From Branchiostoma floridae (lineage: Eukaryota > Chordata > Leptocardii > Amphioxiformes > Branchiostomatidae), in assembly GCF_000003815.2 (NCBI RefSeq), contig NC_049979.1, positions 2,311,971 to 2,375,970 on the forward strand: a stretch of 64,000 bases of DNA, read 5' to 3'. Below are positions 54,438-64,000 of this stretch, one piece after another (within the stretch, counting starts at the first letter, position 1; every line of letters starts with the position of its first letter). Under the pieces are notes generated by a model. That model saw nothing but the letters and a program-made list of their open reading frames with translations, made no database searches and had not been told where the DNA came from. A program made the translations under genes and the position numbers.

Positions 54438-54671
54438 AGTAACGCTAGTGCACCTTAATCCGTGGGGTAACCTAGCTTCGTTGTTGTAAAAAAAACTGGG
54501 TATTTAGAGAGTTCAGGTCACGGCGACGTGGAATTCAAATGTCAACAGATTAGAAATATTGCAATGTGAAACAACCTTCCACCGACATAATGTCTTAATG
54601 ATCCTCAAATACCCTATTTTTAGATACAACGGATATAGGTTACCATACGGATAAAGGCGAACTAACGTTAA
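54438..54671. mobile_element. MITE family 4 copy 4
   Basis: GTAACGCTAGTGCACCTTAA then TCCGTGGGGTAACC at the left; GGATATAGGTTACCATACGG then ATAAAGGCGAACTAACGTTA at the right. Confidence 0.85.
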
Positions 54672-54673
54672 GT

Positions 54674-54765
54674 AGATACGCCAAATTACTCAAGCTACTG
54701 GATATGATTTTGGTACGGTCAGACGTTTCAGATAACATTCGGGGGATGTCCACAACAGAACTTTG
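54674..54765 (-). mobile_element. Retroelement terminus, copy d (core degraded)
   Basis: Minus strand: GAAACGTCTGACCGTACC, AAAATCATATCCAGTAGCTT and GAGTAATTTGGCGTATC match copies a-c. The CUGANGA box is not recognisable. Confidence 0.55.
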
Positions 54766-55073
54766 AAAAATGATGTCAGCTTCACCAGTTTCAAATGTAG
54801 GACGTCCCGGTTTAGTAACAGCACTCTCCCCTATTGCGCCAGACTCCTCATGAAATCGGGCACATTAGTGTAACGAAATAATATGCTGTATGTACGTATA
54901 GTGAAGAGAACAATGTAGAAAAATTGCAATTCAGCCCTTAGGCTGCAACAGTTTTTTTTTTAAATCTTATAATCCAATAAGCCATTTTATGTACATATAT
55001 AACCTTCATCGACATGTGAATAAATGGCGCGGGACCAAGCGACGCCAGTTCTGAGGACTCTTCCTGCAGCAAG

Positions 55074-55249
55074 TTTACAAATCAAGAATTTAGCTCGGCC
55101 GAGTTGTCAGTGAGCTCTAAATTACAAGGAGCTATGACCCTGATGCCTACGAAGAAACTCTGCCATTTGTTCGTAGGCATCAGGTTCATGCCTCCTCGTA
55201 ATTCAGAGCTCGCTGACAACTCGGCCGAGCTAAATTCTTGATTTGTAAA
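55074..55249. mobile_element. 176-bp foldback element, variant of MITE family 2
   Basis: TTTACAAATCAAGAATTTAG and CTCGGCCGAGTTGTCAG(C/T)GAGCTC are mirrored exactly at the right end. The core GAGCTCTAAATTACAAGGAG is shared with 12124-12870 and 56075-56277, but the outer ends differ. Confidence 0.9.
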
Positions 55250-55451
55250 GCCGGCTTTAGGAAAATATGATAAATATGATAAAGTTGATATTGTTCTGCT
55301 TAACCGTTGACAAACGAGAGTCATTTATTTATACGTCAATGAAGGTCAGATATCTAAGATTGTCGAACCCCTGCTTGGAGTTTATTGGAGTAGATTTACA
55401 TTATAGGGAAAAGAGAGCTCCTCTGCGTCAGGTCGTGGTCATACTTTACCG

Positions 55452-55676
55452 TACTCTCCAAGCAGAGGTTAGGCTCCGGCTGTTTTTAACGTTTTTCAGT
55501 CGTTTTTATCGGGCTTTCTATTTTGTATTGTTTGTATTGTATTGTATCTTACTGTATCAAGTTAGGTTTTGTTACAGCAAGATACAACACAACATAGAAA
55601 GCCCCCCCCCCCAAAAAAAACGACTGAAAAAAACGTTAAAAAAAACAGCCGGAGCCTGACCTCTGCTTGGAGAGTA
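55452..55676. mobile_element. MITE family 5 copy, 225 bp
   Basis: TACTCTCCAAGCAGAGGTTA, GGCTCCGGCTGTTTTTAACG, TTTTTCAGTCGTTTTT at the left are inverted at the right. The centre has GCTTTCTATTTTGTATTG against CAACATAGAAAGC. Confidence 0.9.
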
Positions 55677-55719
55677 ACTTTACCGTACGAGCACAAACTA
55701 GGGGCATTCTTGGGATAGG

Positions 55720-55912
55720 CAAAACCCAGACAACATAGAGAAGGTGGGATCCTTCGTCTTCCACTGTCTCAGAAAAAAAAGGTGTCGAATCCAATAAGTT
55801 AGAATTTAGAGTTAGCTTTTAGACTAGAGTAGACACATGCCACACTATTTGTCACCTCTCTTGTTCCCTGCAATTAGCCATGCGTCGGGAAAGAATTTGC
55901 AATAAATTAAGT
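55720..55912 (+). mobile_element. Non-LTR retrotransposon 3' end (CCCGTGG tail family)
   Basis: GTGGGATCCTTCGTCTTCCAC at 55744 matches the coding end of the 39.7-kb copy. It ends in CTGCAATTAGCCATGCG and AAGAATTTGCAATAAATTAAG. Confidence 0.6.
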
Positions 55913-56074
55913 TGTTGTCTTTTTTTTCTTGCGATAGTCGTATTCAGTGGTCTTGTTCCACAAAGGACTGTCTTAGCTCCTTGTTAGGGTCGTTACTTGT
56001 ACCGTTCCCTGTACCGGCCTGTTTTGGGACAAACCTGAGGCGTTCCGGAAAGGATTGCACGCCAAGTGTGTTCT

Positions 56075-56277
56075 TATAACCCCCCCCCCCCCTCACATGT
56101 AGCGAAAATAGATCGGACGACGAGTCTGCGAGCTCTAAATTACGAGGAGGCATGACCCTGACGGGAAGGGGGGAACTCTTCCATTTCTTCGTCGGCATTA
56201 CAGTCATGCCTCCTCGCAATTTAGAGCTCGCAGACTCGTTGTCCGATCGATCTTCGCTACATGTGAGGGGAGTATAA
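56075..56277. mobile_element. MITE family 2 copy, 203 bp
   Basis: TATAACCCCCC, CTCACATGTAGCGAAAATAG, CGAGTCTGCGAGCTCTAAAT at the left are inverted at the right up to ACATGTGAGGGGAGTATA. Intact hairpin centre, unlike the gapped copy at 12124. Confidence 0.9.
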
Positions 56278-56549
56278 CTGTGTGTGGCGCGAGTTTGTTA
56301 AACTTTAGAGGCTGGAAAGGTTCAAACACAGGTACAAACTGTTGGACGTGACCGAGTCAGGGGGCACGCCGTCGTCATGGCGACCCTGACATGTACGGCG
56401 ATGTTTAGAAACTTGTCCAGAAACGGCTAGATAACGAGTTCGGTACTCCAGTTAACTTTGGGAACGGGCCTATTGACATGCTTAGATAGTCATAGTTATG
56501 ATAAACCTGTTCTACAACTAGATCTCTTTTTGCATATCAATTCACAACT

Positions 56550-56685
56550 AGGATATAAAAACCCTCTCCAGCAATATTTCTCAAGTGTCACTGACGAAAG
56601 ACGCCGAATGTCTGTCTGAAACGTCTGTCCGTTTCCAAAAAAATATCCAGTTACTTGAGTAACTGCTTTTTGGCGTATTAATCAA
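56550..56685 (+). mobile_element. Retroelement terminus with hammerhead-like boxes, copy c
   Basis: GATATAAAAACC at 56552, GTGTCACTGACGA with CTGACGA at 56591-56597, stem AGAC/GTCT, GAAAC at 56618-56622, then GTCTGTCCGTTTCC and TATCCAGTTACTTGAGTAAC. Confidence 0.5.
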
Positions 56686-56726
56686 GTCAGTTCAGTTCAG
56701 TTCATCCATCCGGTGTACGTGTAAAA

Positions 56727-57048
56727 AAAGCTAAGGGCACAGCCCGCCGTACGTGCAAATACGCGCTGTCTACGGGCCAAAACGTGGGCAATCTTTTGGG
56801 ATCCGTAAGTGGTACGTACCGCCTCCGTACGAACTCGTAGGGAATCCGACGGATATTCGAGCACGCAGACACGCCGTAGAACTTTACTTGCAGGCAAAAC
56901 TTTGTGTGCCATCGGACTGCGGATTCTTTACGTGCGACGTGCCTGCCCTGTACAACCTGAACGTTTTCAGAAATACGTGGCGGACGTGGCCTGTCAAAAA
57001 AAACGTACGGACAAATTGCACATACGGCGGGTTGTGCCCCTAGCTTTA
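56727..57048. mobile_element. 322-bp MITE (AAAGCTAAGGGCAC termini)
   Basis: AAAGCTAAGGGCACAGCCCG then CCGTACGTGCAAAT at the left pairs with ATTGCACATACGGCGGG then TTGTGCCCCTAGCTTT at the right. Frames within it are short and non-homologous to anything I recognise. Confidence 0.85.
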
Positions 57049-57710
57049 GTCTGGTCGTCTCAGCGCTGTAAGACTAGGAGGGGATGAGTCATCACTGTTG
57101 CCCAAACACGGTGAAACTTGGACGTTATTATATGGACGGAACAAACAGAACAAACACATAAACCTGGCGGTGAACTTGACTTAGTCAGAGACATTGTGGC
57201 AATTATGTAGAACACCGCTCCTATAGCGTTGGTTTGGAAGCTATGTCTGCTATCCAAGACAAATATCTGACGACGAAACGCAGTTTGGTAAACTGTATGG
57301 CTTCCATAGGTACCAATTAAGTTGTACTCATTTGTGACGGGTTTTGTAGGGTGCAATGTACGGAACAAAGGCCACGAGAGCTGTTATAGCGTTCACCTTG
57401 GTTGTCATTCGGATGTGTGAACTCTTTTATCATCCTCTAAGTGCTATAAGATCAAGGCAAAACATTTGTCAAGAGTGTCGCATAAACAGTACGGACCTTG
57501 GACGATATTCTGTCGTAATTGTAAACAACTATTGCGATGAGAGAACCGCGCTTTTATCATACAAAATGTACCAAAGAAGTTCTCTACTTTGAGTACATCA
57601 ACACGGAAGAAACATGTCATCTTTGCATACCTTGACAAAGAGAAACTGTTTTGTGCATTTCTGTTGTGTTCAACGCATACGAGCCCCCCCCCCCCCCAAT
57701 AAAGCGAAGT

Positions 57711-58066
57711 ATACACCTTTCTCACGCGGCGGCCATGATAGATCTAAAACGAGTTCAATGTGGCAAACAAAAGGCTGTCCATCATAATTAGCAGTTCGAC
57801 CAATGGTAGCCGTTAAAAATTTGCATTATTATGTTTTTATTTTGCATCTCTTAATGGACTATGGGGTCAGTCTACACTACTCTAAATTGCTATATTTTTC
57901 GGTGCATAACACTTCTTGTAATATTTATTATTCCATCTTATATCATGAAAATTTGTGTGGTTTGGGGGAAAACTAAATGGGACCTGATTCTAGAAATAAG
58001 TTTTGTCTGTTTGCCTCATTGACCTCTTCTTGGATCTATCATGGCCGCCGCGTGAGAAAGGTGTAT
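57711..58066 (+). mobile_element. MITE family 7, 356 bp (ATACACCTTTCTCACGCGG termini)
   Basis: ATACACCTTTCTCACGCGGC then GGCCATGATAGATC at the left is mirrored by GATCTATCATGGCCGCCGCG and TGAGAAAGGTGTAT at the right, the outermost 34 bases almost perfect. A C run at 57684-57697 precedes it. The relative at 51155-51470 is in the opposite orientation. Confidence 0.9.
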
Positions 58067-58261
58067 TACACAAGTCAGAGCCTGACATGTGTTTCGCAGA
58101 TTGTGAGATTCCGATCATGCCTAGTTGCAGAATGAGCAGGTCGTCAAAGTTTGATTAAGTTCGAGTTGACTCAGTCTTAAGAGTCCAACAGCTCCGGGCC
58201 TTCTCCGGAATTGGAGACTGAGAACAAAGAATCTGTCACCTTTATTTTACATCAGTAAATA

Positions 58262-58330
58262 CACAGCACAGAAGATGGAATGCACTTCACCGTAGACTGT
58301 ACTATGTATGTTGATGGAAGAAAAGAGAGA
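58262..58330 (+). pseudogene. Reverse transcriptase C-terminal knuckle scrap
   Basis: A short frame reads STEDGMHFTVDCTMYVDGRKE, matching EDEVHFTVDCDMYV of the 1-125 fragment. Only the H-X4-C half of the knuckle is left. Confidence 0.55.
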
Positions 58331-58488
58331 GAGAGAACTGGTTTATTCATTACACACAAAGTCATGTACAAGATCGTAGTCCTAAGTACAAAAGAGATTA
58401 TAATGGAAGGCCCTGCCTAAGTACGTTAATCAAATTATAATAGTCACAATATTCCCACTCAGCTGTACAACTTAAAAGTGTGGATTTG

Positions 58489-58491
<3 letters not shown>

Positions 58492-58540
<49 letters not shown>
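58492..58540. repeat. (TA)n microsatellite
   Basis: About 24 uninterrupted TA units. Confidence 0.97.
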
Positions 58541-58541
<1 letters not shown>

Positions 58542-59094
58542 TATACATCAGTAATAAAATCTCATTTCAATCTAAAACAGAACTATTGAAGAAGATAAAA
58601 AAGTGACATATAAAGTGTGACATGAATTTAAAAGGTCGACACAGTATGGTAGCGTAGTGTTCCTAAGTCCTATCTACCTACCTACCTAGTCTCATCCTCA
58701 TGTCTGAGGGTTAAAAAGTAGATTCCTCACTTTAAACATATGAGTACCGTTTGAACAAACCAACCATTGCTAAGCTCATACAACCATACATTTTCGCCAT
58801 TACCAAGAAGCGAGAAGTAGCCGAACTTCTATGTTCCACTATGACACTTTTACGGGTACATTGTATGTGTCTTTGTTTGTGTCTCAATTCATAAAAACAA
58901 CAGACTAGGTCGGAACGCGGTTACAGAAACATGTCGGCAAAGTTTGTCTTTCGCGACCCTTCAGATGATAAACTCATATGAATTCATATCAATATCTGCG
59001 TAGCGAAAACATAGTCATTAAAATGATATGACAAGCATTATTGTTTTATCACATCTTGTTGGATTTATAGATCCCTTTATCAATGCGGCGTCAA

Positions 59095-59650
59095 GCTTCT
59101 GATTTATTACCTTATTAAGTGAACTCGCTACCGGCAATTTCGTCTCTTATTGTTTGATACTTAAATAGTGCCACACCGCCTTTAAAACACTTTGATGATT
59201 TTCCGTGCTTACTTTATGCAATCACCTTATCAAGTTCCTTATCTACGATTCTGTTACCCGTACTTGCTACCAACTTTATATGGCCTGAATATGAAGAAAA
59301 CAAAGTAACCAAGACCGCCTTTGAAACGCATTTGCTGATTTTGTGAGGCTATCTTTATGTTAGTAATAGTGCCAAAGTCCTTACATGTTTAATAGCCCGT
59401 TGAGTGCACTTGCACCCGGTAATATCAGATCTTATCATGAACAAACGAGACCACACCGCTTTTTAAAAACACATTTTGCTGATTCTGCGAGGCTATATCT
59501 TTGTGCAAACACGATGTCAAATTCCTCCTGCACATAATCGCGGATTGATTGTACTCGCTAAGCGGCACAGTACGGTCTTATCGGCGAAGAAAGGGGACCA
59601 CACCGCCTTTTCAACACGTTTTAATGATTACGCATATCTTTCTACAGCCC
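59095..59650. repeat. Diverged tandem repeat of about 130-150 bp, about 4 copies
   Basis: Recurrent order: ACTTGCTACC or ACTCGCTA, GACCACACCGCCTTT, CACTTTGCTGATT, TGCGAGGCTAT, then CAAGTTCCT. Copies differ by many substitutions. Confidence 0.65.
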
Positions 59651-59845
59651 TAATATATATGTCGGATATAGAGATTACGATTTTTCAGCCGGTCATGCAA
59701 TTTTCAGAGATCTGATTATTTATCACATTCATTTAGCTCTGAAAAGTATTTAAAATAAATAGCGTGATAACTCAAAAAGTTGTGATAATATATATTGGGT
59801 TTTAATATCTCATTAATTCACCAATTGAGAGGTTTTAGTATCTTA

Positions 59846-60330
59846 TACTGGAGAATTAATGTGATAGCAACCCCCTTATCACATTAATTCTCCATAGAGA
59901 TATACAGGTTCTTATATGGAGAATTAATGTGATAGCAACCCCCTTATCACATTAATTCTCCATAGAGTGATTCCACAATTCTTATATGGAGAATTAATGT
60001 GATAGCAACCCCCTTATCACATTAATTCTCCAAAGAGAGATCCAGGTTTCTTATATGGAGAATTAATGTGATAGCAACACCCTTATCACATTAATTCTCC
60101 ATAGAGATATCCAGGATTCTTATATGGGAATTAATGTGATAGCAACCCCCTTATCACATTAATTCTCCATAGAGAGATTCCACTTTCTTATATGGAGAAT
60201 TAATGTGATAGCAACCCCCTTATCACATTAATTCTCCATAGAGAGATTCCACTTTCTTATATGGAGAATTAATGTGATAGCAACCCCCTTATCACATTAA
60301 TTCTCCAAAGAGAGATCCAGGTTTCTTCTA
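59846..60330. repeat. Palindrome array 1, 7 units of about 65-75 bp
   Basis: Each unit holds GGAGAATTAATGTGATA, about 10 bases (GCAACCCCCT), then TATCACATTAATTCTCC: a perfect 17-bp inverted repeat. Units are joined by spacers such as ATAGAGAGATTCCAC and TTCTTATAT. Confidence 0.97.
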
Positions 60331-60849
60331 CTGGAGAATTAATTCGACAAAGTTGTGATAAAGGCCTGTTCGTATCAGTATGTGGTTACCGTCACCAGTT
60401 CGCAGCATGCAATCGTTTCCGGAATTAAACACCAGACACGTTACATTTTGGTGTTACATAATGTCCTTTACTGGGGAAAAACTTTATGAATGTTACGTTC
60501 ATGTTCTTCAGTTGGTTATATAACGTCCTTGTTTTGCAGAAAACTGTATACGTTTTGTCCAGACGAAGCGCCCCCTATTTTGCGAACATGAGACCGGAAA
60601 AGACGTCACAGGGTACTACGTATACTCCCCCAACACCACGGGAAAGAAAGTCATCTGGGTTTGTCCAAGGAGCTTTTTTATTGATTTGTCATAGAGAACT
60701 CTTAGAGTTCGTCAGGCCAGGTAAGAACAAGGTAGTTCCATTTTAGGTCGGGATCCCTTCCGAAAGACGAAAGCAATCTCTTACAAGTCTTATAACATGT
60801 CCGAGCCGAGCTAACCTGGAATCCAGCCTACCGTGGATTGGCCAGGTTT
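60331..60849 (+). repeat. Duplicated segment, copy 1
   Basis: This segment recurs at 61613-62131 (offset 1282 bp) with about six substitutions in about 520 bp. It contains an exon-like segment (60540-60720). Confidence 0.95.
60540..60720 (+). other. Candidate exon, copy 1 (181 bp)
   Basis: An acceptor (GTCCTTGTTTTGCAG ending at 60539) and a donor (GCCAG-GTAAGA, GT at 60721) bound 181 bp that are open in one frame: KTVYVLSRRSAPYF, then RPEKTSQGTTYTPP and CHRELLEFVRP. The frame also opens upstream to ATG 60486, giving an alternative 86-codon ORF. No domain is recognised. It could be an internal exon or an initial exon of an unidentified gene, or a fragment captured by a repeat. Confidence 0.35.
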
Positions 60850-60861
60850 GATTGGCCAGAT

Positions 60862-61600
60862 TGATAGCAACCCCCTTATCACATTAATTCTCCATAGAGT
60901 GATTCCACAATTCTTATATGGAGAATTAATGTGATAGCAACCCCTTATCACATTAATTCTCCATAGAGAGATTCCACATTCTTATATGGAGAATTAATGT
61001 GATAGCAACCCCCTTATCACATTAATTCTCCATAGAGAGTTTTCACAATTCTTATATGGAGAATTAATGTGATAGCAACCCCCTTATCACATTAATTCTC
61101 CATAGAGAGATTCAATGATTCTAATATGGAGAATTAATGTGATAGCAACCCCCTTATCACATTAATTCTCCATAGAGAGATTCCACATTCTTATATGGAG
61201 AATTAATGTGATAGCAACCCCTTATCACATTAATTCTCCATAGAGAGTTTCCACAATTCTTATATGGAGAATTAATGTGATAGCAGCCCCCTTATCACAT
61301 TAATTCTCCATAGAGAGATTCAATGATTCTTATATGGAGAATTAATGTGATAGCAACCCCCTTATCACATTAATTCTTCATAGAGATATTCCACGAATCT
61401 GATATGGAGAATTAATGTGATAGCAACCCCCTTATCACATTAATTCTCCTAGAGATATTCCACGAATCTTATATGGAGAATTAATGTGATAGCAACCCCC
61501 TTATCACATTAATTCTCCAAAGAGAGATTCAATGATTCTTATATGGAGAATTAATGTGATAGCAACCCCCTTATCACATTAATTCTCCAAAGAGAGATCC
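60862..61600. repeat. Palindrome array 2, about 11 units
   Basis: Same unit as array 1, with spacer variants ATTCAATGATTC, TTCCACGAATC and TTTCCACAATTC. The first unit is truncated: it starts at GATAGCAACCCCC, directly after the end of duplicated segment copy 1. Confidence 0.97.
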
Positions 61601-61612
61601 AGGTTTCTTCTA

Positions 61613-62131
61613 CTGGAGAATTAATTCGGCAAAGTTGTGATAAAGGCCTGTTCGTATCAGTATGTGGTTACCGTCACCAGTACGCAGCATGCAATCGTTT
61701 CCGGAATTAAACACCAGACACGTTACATTTTGGTGTTACATAATGTCCTTTGCTGGGGAAAAACTTTATGAATGTTACGTTCATGTTCTTCAGTTGGTTA
61801 TATAACGTCCTTGTTTTGCAGAAAACTGTATACGTTTTGTCCAGACGAAGCGCCCCCTATTTTGCGAACATGAGACCGGAAAAGACGTCACAGGGTACTA
61901 CGTATACTCCCCCAACACCACGGGATAGAAAGTCATCTGGGTTTGTCCAAGGAGCTTTTTTATTGATTTGTCATAGAGAACTCTTAGAGTTCGTCAGGCC
62001 AGGTAAGAACAAGGTAGTTCCATTTTAGGTCGGGATCCCTTCCGAAAGACGAAAGCAATCTCTTACAAGTCTTACAACATGTCCGAGCCGAGCTAACCTG
62101 GAATCCAGTCTACCGTGGATTGGCCAGGCTA
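61613..62131 (+). repeat. Duplicated segment, copy 2
   Basis: About 99% identical to 60331-60849 by eye. One coding-frame change is GAA to GAT (E to D) in the exon-like part. Confidence 0.95.
61822..62002 (+). other. Candidate exon, copy 2 (181 bp)
   Basis: Acceptor and donor are as in copy 1 and the frame is still open. The upstream frame is extended by six codons because a stop codon differs from copy 1. Confidence 0.35.
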
Positions 62132-62321
62132 CCCTCGGGACAGCAGGGTCTTTCCACCGCCGGGGTAACGGTGGGAGTTAATTTGGCCATCCACGGGAGT
62201 GGTTGCCGGCTAATTATCCCTAATTATTAATCGTGAAAATTCTACAGGGTGTGGCCGATTATCCCGGCGGCTGGGACCTTACACTTGCCCCGTACAAAGC
62301 CTGCACTAACTACGGTAGGCC

Positions 62322-62463
62322 GATATCTTGAGGTTGGGGTATGGAATCCAGGCTAAGCCACTAGTAGACTGGATTCCAGGTTAGAGCCCAACCGACCCTG
62401 GGATCGAACTCAGGCCCGCAGATCCATAGCCTGGATACCATACCCCAACCTCAAAAATATCTT
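62322..62463. mobile_element. Foldback element with a tRNA-like T-arm inside
   Basis: GATATCTTGAGGTTGGGGTA then TGGAATCCAGGCT at the left is inverted at the right (AGCCTGGATACCATACC then CCAACCTCAAAAATATC). Between them, minus strand 62392-62418 reads CCTGAGTTCGATCCCAGG, a pol III B-box/T-arm-like hairpin. Confidence 0.65.
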
Positions 62464-62576
62464 TTGTGTTTTTTAGGAGGAGGCGCGAATTCATGTTGGA
62501 TTGGTGGGGCCACTCAGGGGGGTGTACTGGTGTACATATATTATAATTGTCGTGTCAATAAAGATTCGGTCTATAT

Positions 62577-62579
62577 GGG

Positions 62580-62630
<51 letters not shown>
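62577..62630. repeat. (ACATAT)n microsatellite
   Basis: About nine ACATAT hexamers. Confidence 0.95.
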
Positions 62631-63079
62631 CACTGTTTGCCCTTGCCCTAGCCATGACTCTAGGTGTAGAGGAGAAACTAGTTATAAAGGTGGCACCAAT
62701 ATGGAAGCCATGAGTCACGTTGAGTGTAGCAGTAGTTACCAACTTTGTTTTATAAAATGATACCAGTCTGTCACATTAACTTTTTATTCACCAGTGCACT
62801 TCTTGAATACATGAATGTATGCCTTGTTGGCTATGATACCATGTTTTGTCGTGTCAATTCTTCTTGTTTACATTGTTTACGGTGCCTATTTTGACAATGT
62901 GGCCAACTTGCTTTTTACCCATCTTTTTTTCGCCCTATCTCGCTATTTTTTCAGTCTGCTAAGGGTGTCTTACATAAAATTTCCTTTCTGTAAGAATGAG
63001 AAGTTAACTGCATATATTCCGACTCTATCGGTCTTCTTTAGTCTCAGTACTAGTGTATAAATTACCAACGTCTCCATGG
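62631..63079. other. Gene-free stretch
   Basis: The 62815-63060 frame encodes hydrophobic residues because of T-rich sequence and is not supported as a gene. Confidence 0.3.
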
Positions 63080-63560
63080 CCTACCCTGGGAGCCAGACAG
63101 AAACGGGTAGCTAGCGAGATTTGTTCGCGAGTTTTGTTCAGCCCGCCGACCTCACATTGGCGCTCCGGGTAGTTTCAGCCGGCCCGGAGGAGTTCTCGCT
63201 ACCCTCTTCCTAATCGGGCTACCCTGGTATCCAGAGAACAGCGCTAGCGCTCGCGGCTACGGTTCTTTCCCGGGCCGCTAGCAACATAGCCCCGTAAATC
63301 GAATTAGCCGGCCCGGCGACATTCGCCGTAATTCCCTCAGCCGGCTAAGTTGTACTCTGATATCCAGGGTATAATCGGGCTTAAACTCCCCGGGGCGCTA
63401 ATAGGAGCTCGGCGGGCCTAATTGTCTTGGGCTACCGAATAACTGTCCCAGCCTGCCCGATCTCGGATAGCCCCCCAGGGTACCACGGCCTAGCAATCTG
63501 GATCCAATTCCATGGATCTGCTAGCCTGGTTACCAAACCCCAGCCCGATCTCAAGTATCT
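63080..63560. mobile_element. GC-rich repeat with CCGGC(TAA)/CCAGGGTA words
   Basis: Recurrent words CTACCCTGG, TATCCAG, GCCGGCCCGG, GGGCTACC and CTAATCGGGC occur in both orientations, as in a degenerate foldback element. Words of the same type occur at 60826-60860 and 62090-62260. Boundaries are uncertain. Confidence 0.4.
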
Positions 63561-64000
63561 ATCGTGCAGGGTGGCGTAATACTCTGGAATCCCACATTTA
63601 CACATGCTTCCAGTACAAACACTCGAATATTATCAATAAAGGATCACATAAACGTGACTTGTACTTGTAGTTTCGCCCCTCATCTAACGGGAGACATGGG
63701 ATGATGCGCGCTTGTTCACGTGAGACGTGTTAAAACTCCTGGCGCTACATAGGTACCAGGTAGTTGTCAGAGAGTGGCCAAGTTTTGATTAATGATTTTC
63801 TTATAACTTCATCTTTAATATCAAACATACTTGGATAAGAAATATATTCATACGGTTTATGAACCCTTAATCATCCTCCGTGTTACAAAAGTCAAAGTCT
63901 TTGAGACATTATGTTGACTTGACTTTATTCAGATCCACTTTTAGCTATTACAACATTATGTACAATGTACTTTCGTCTAGTCTCCAAGCAGTAAGCAATG
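63561..64000. other. Gene-free right edge
   Basis: A relic of the CTCCAAGCAG terminal repeat is at about 63981-63990. Nothing else recognised. Confidence 0.3.

Larger units (their letters stand above)
58067..59094. other. Gene-free stretch
   Basis: Holds a reverse transcriptase scrap (58262-58330) and a TA run (58492-58540), listed separately. Otherwise AT-rich with no gene. Confidence 0.3.

Overview
The window is eukaryotic, repeat-rich genomic DNA, most like a lancelet (Branchiostoma). That assignment is an inference from intron signals, a eukaryotic-type elongator tRNA-Met, non-LTR retrotransposon remnants and many small foldback (MITE-like) elements of kinds I associate with amphioxus. 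It was not tested by a search. Three runs of N (9944-10043, 12200-12774, 41765-41864) mark it as a draft assembly.

Protein-coding content is sparse. Three host loci can be supported. Gene A (2445-3551, +) is a single long coding exon of 368 codons. It has a CpG-rich leader with a likely leader intron and a perfect RFX X-box. Gene B (45782-46411, -) is a 209-codon exon. Gene C (38541-39344, -) is a 3' terminal exon of 267 codons preceded by a strong splice acceptor. B and C share a short domain (VRxQE, then a hydrophobic PLPxI block, then an acidic tract), lie on the same strand about 6.4 kb apart, and look like paralogues or alternative modules of one locus. A second copy of the same 14-base X-box core lies 1.45 kb upstream of exon C. 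One tRNA-Met(CAT) gene is at 24357-24429 (-). I recognise none of the three proteins by name; all look largely disordered.

The rest is repeats. Non-LTR retrotransposons are represented by a 5'-truncated copy with a long open reverse transcriptase ORF (34164-35807) and by several C-terminal scraps carrying a C-X2-C-X9-H-X4-C knuckle or part of it (1-125, 23605-23864, 39720-39986, 58262-58330). Isolated 3' tails and a 357-bp insertion with a 15-bp target duplication (10703-11059) complete that set. DNA-transposon derivatives fall into at least ten terminal-inverted-repeat families, several with two to four copies here, including a hAT-like family with 8-bp target duplications.

Tandem arrays include a 39-bp minisatellite (6638-7185), a 28-bp one (15248-15497) and a 3.7-kb, 67-bp hairpin satellite (15913-19636). 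There is also a 19-bp array (24452-24761) and a cluster at 31.0-33.1 kb with 26-bp, 58-bp and tetranucleotide units. At the right end, arrays of a perfect 17-bp inverted repeat (59846-61600) flank a 1282-bp tandem duplication that carries an exon-like segment with strong splice signals. Four copies of a motif with a TATA box, CUGANGA- and GAAAC-like boxes and a co-varying stem are candidate retroelement ends with hammerhead-like sequence.
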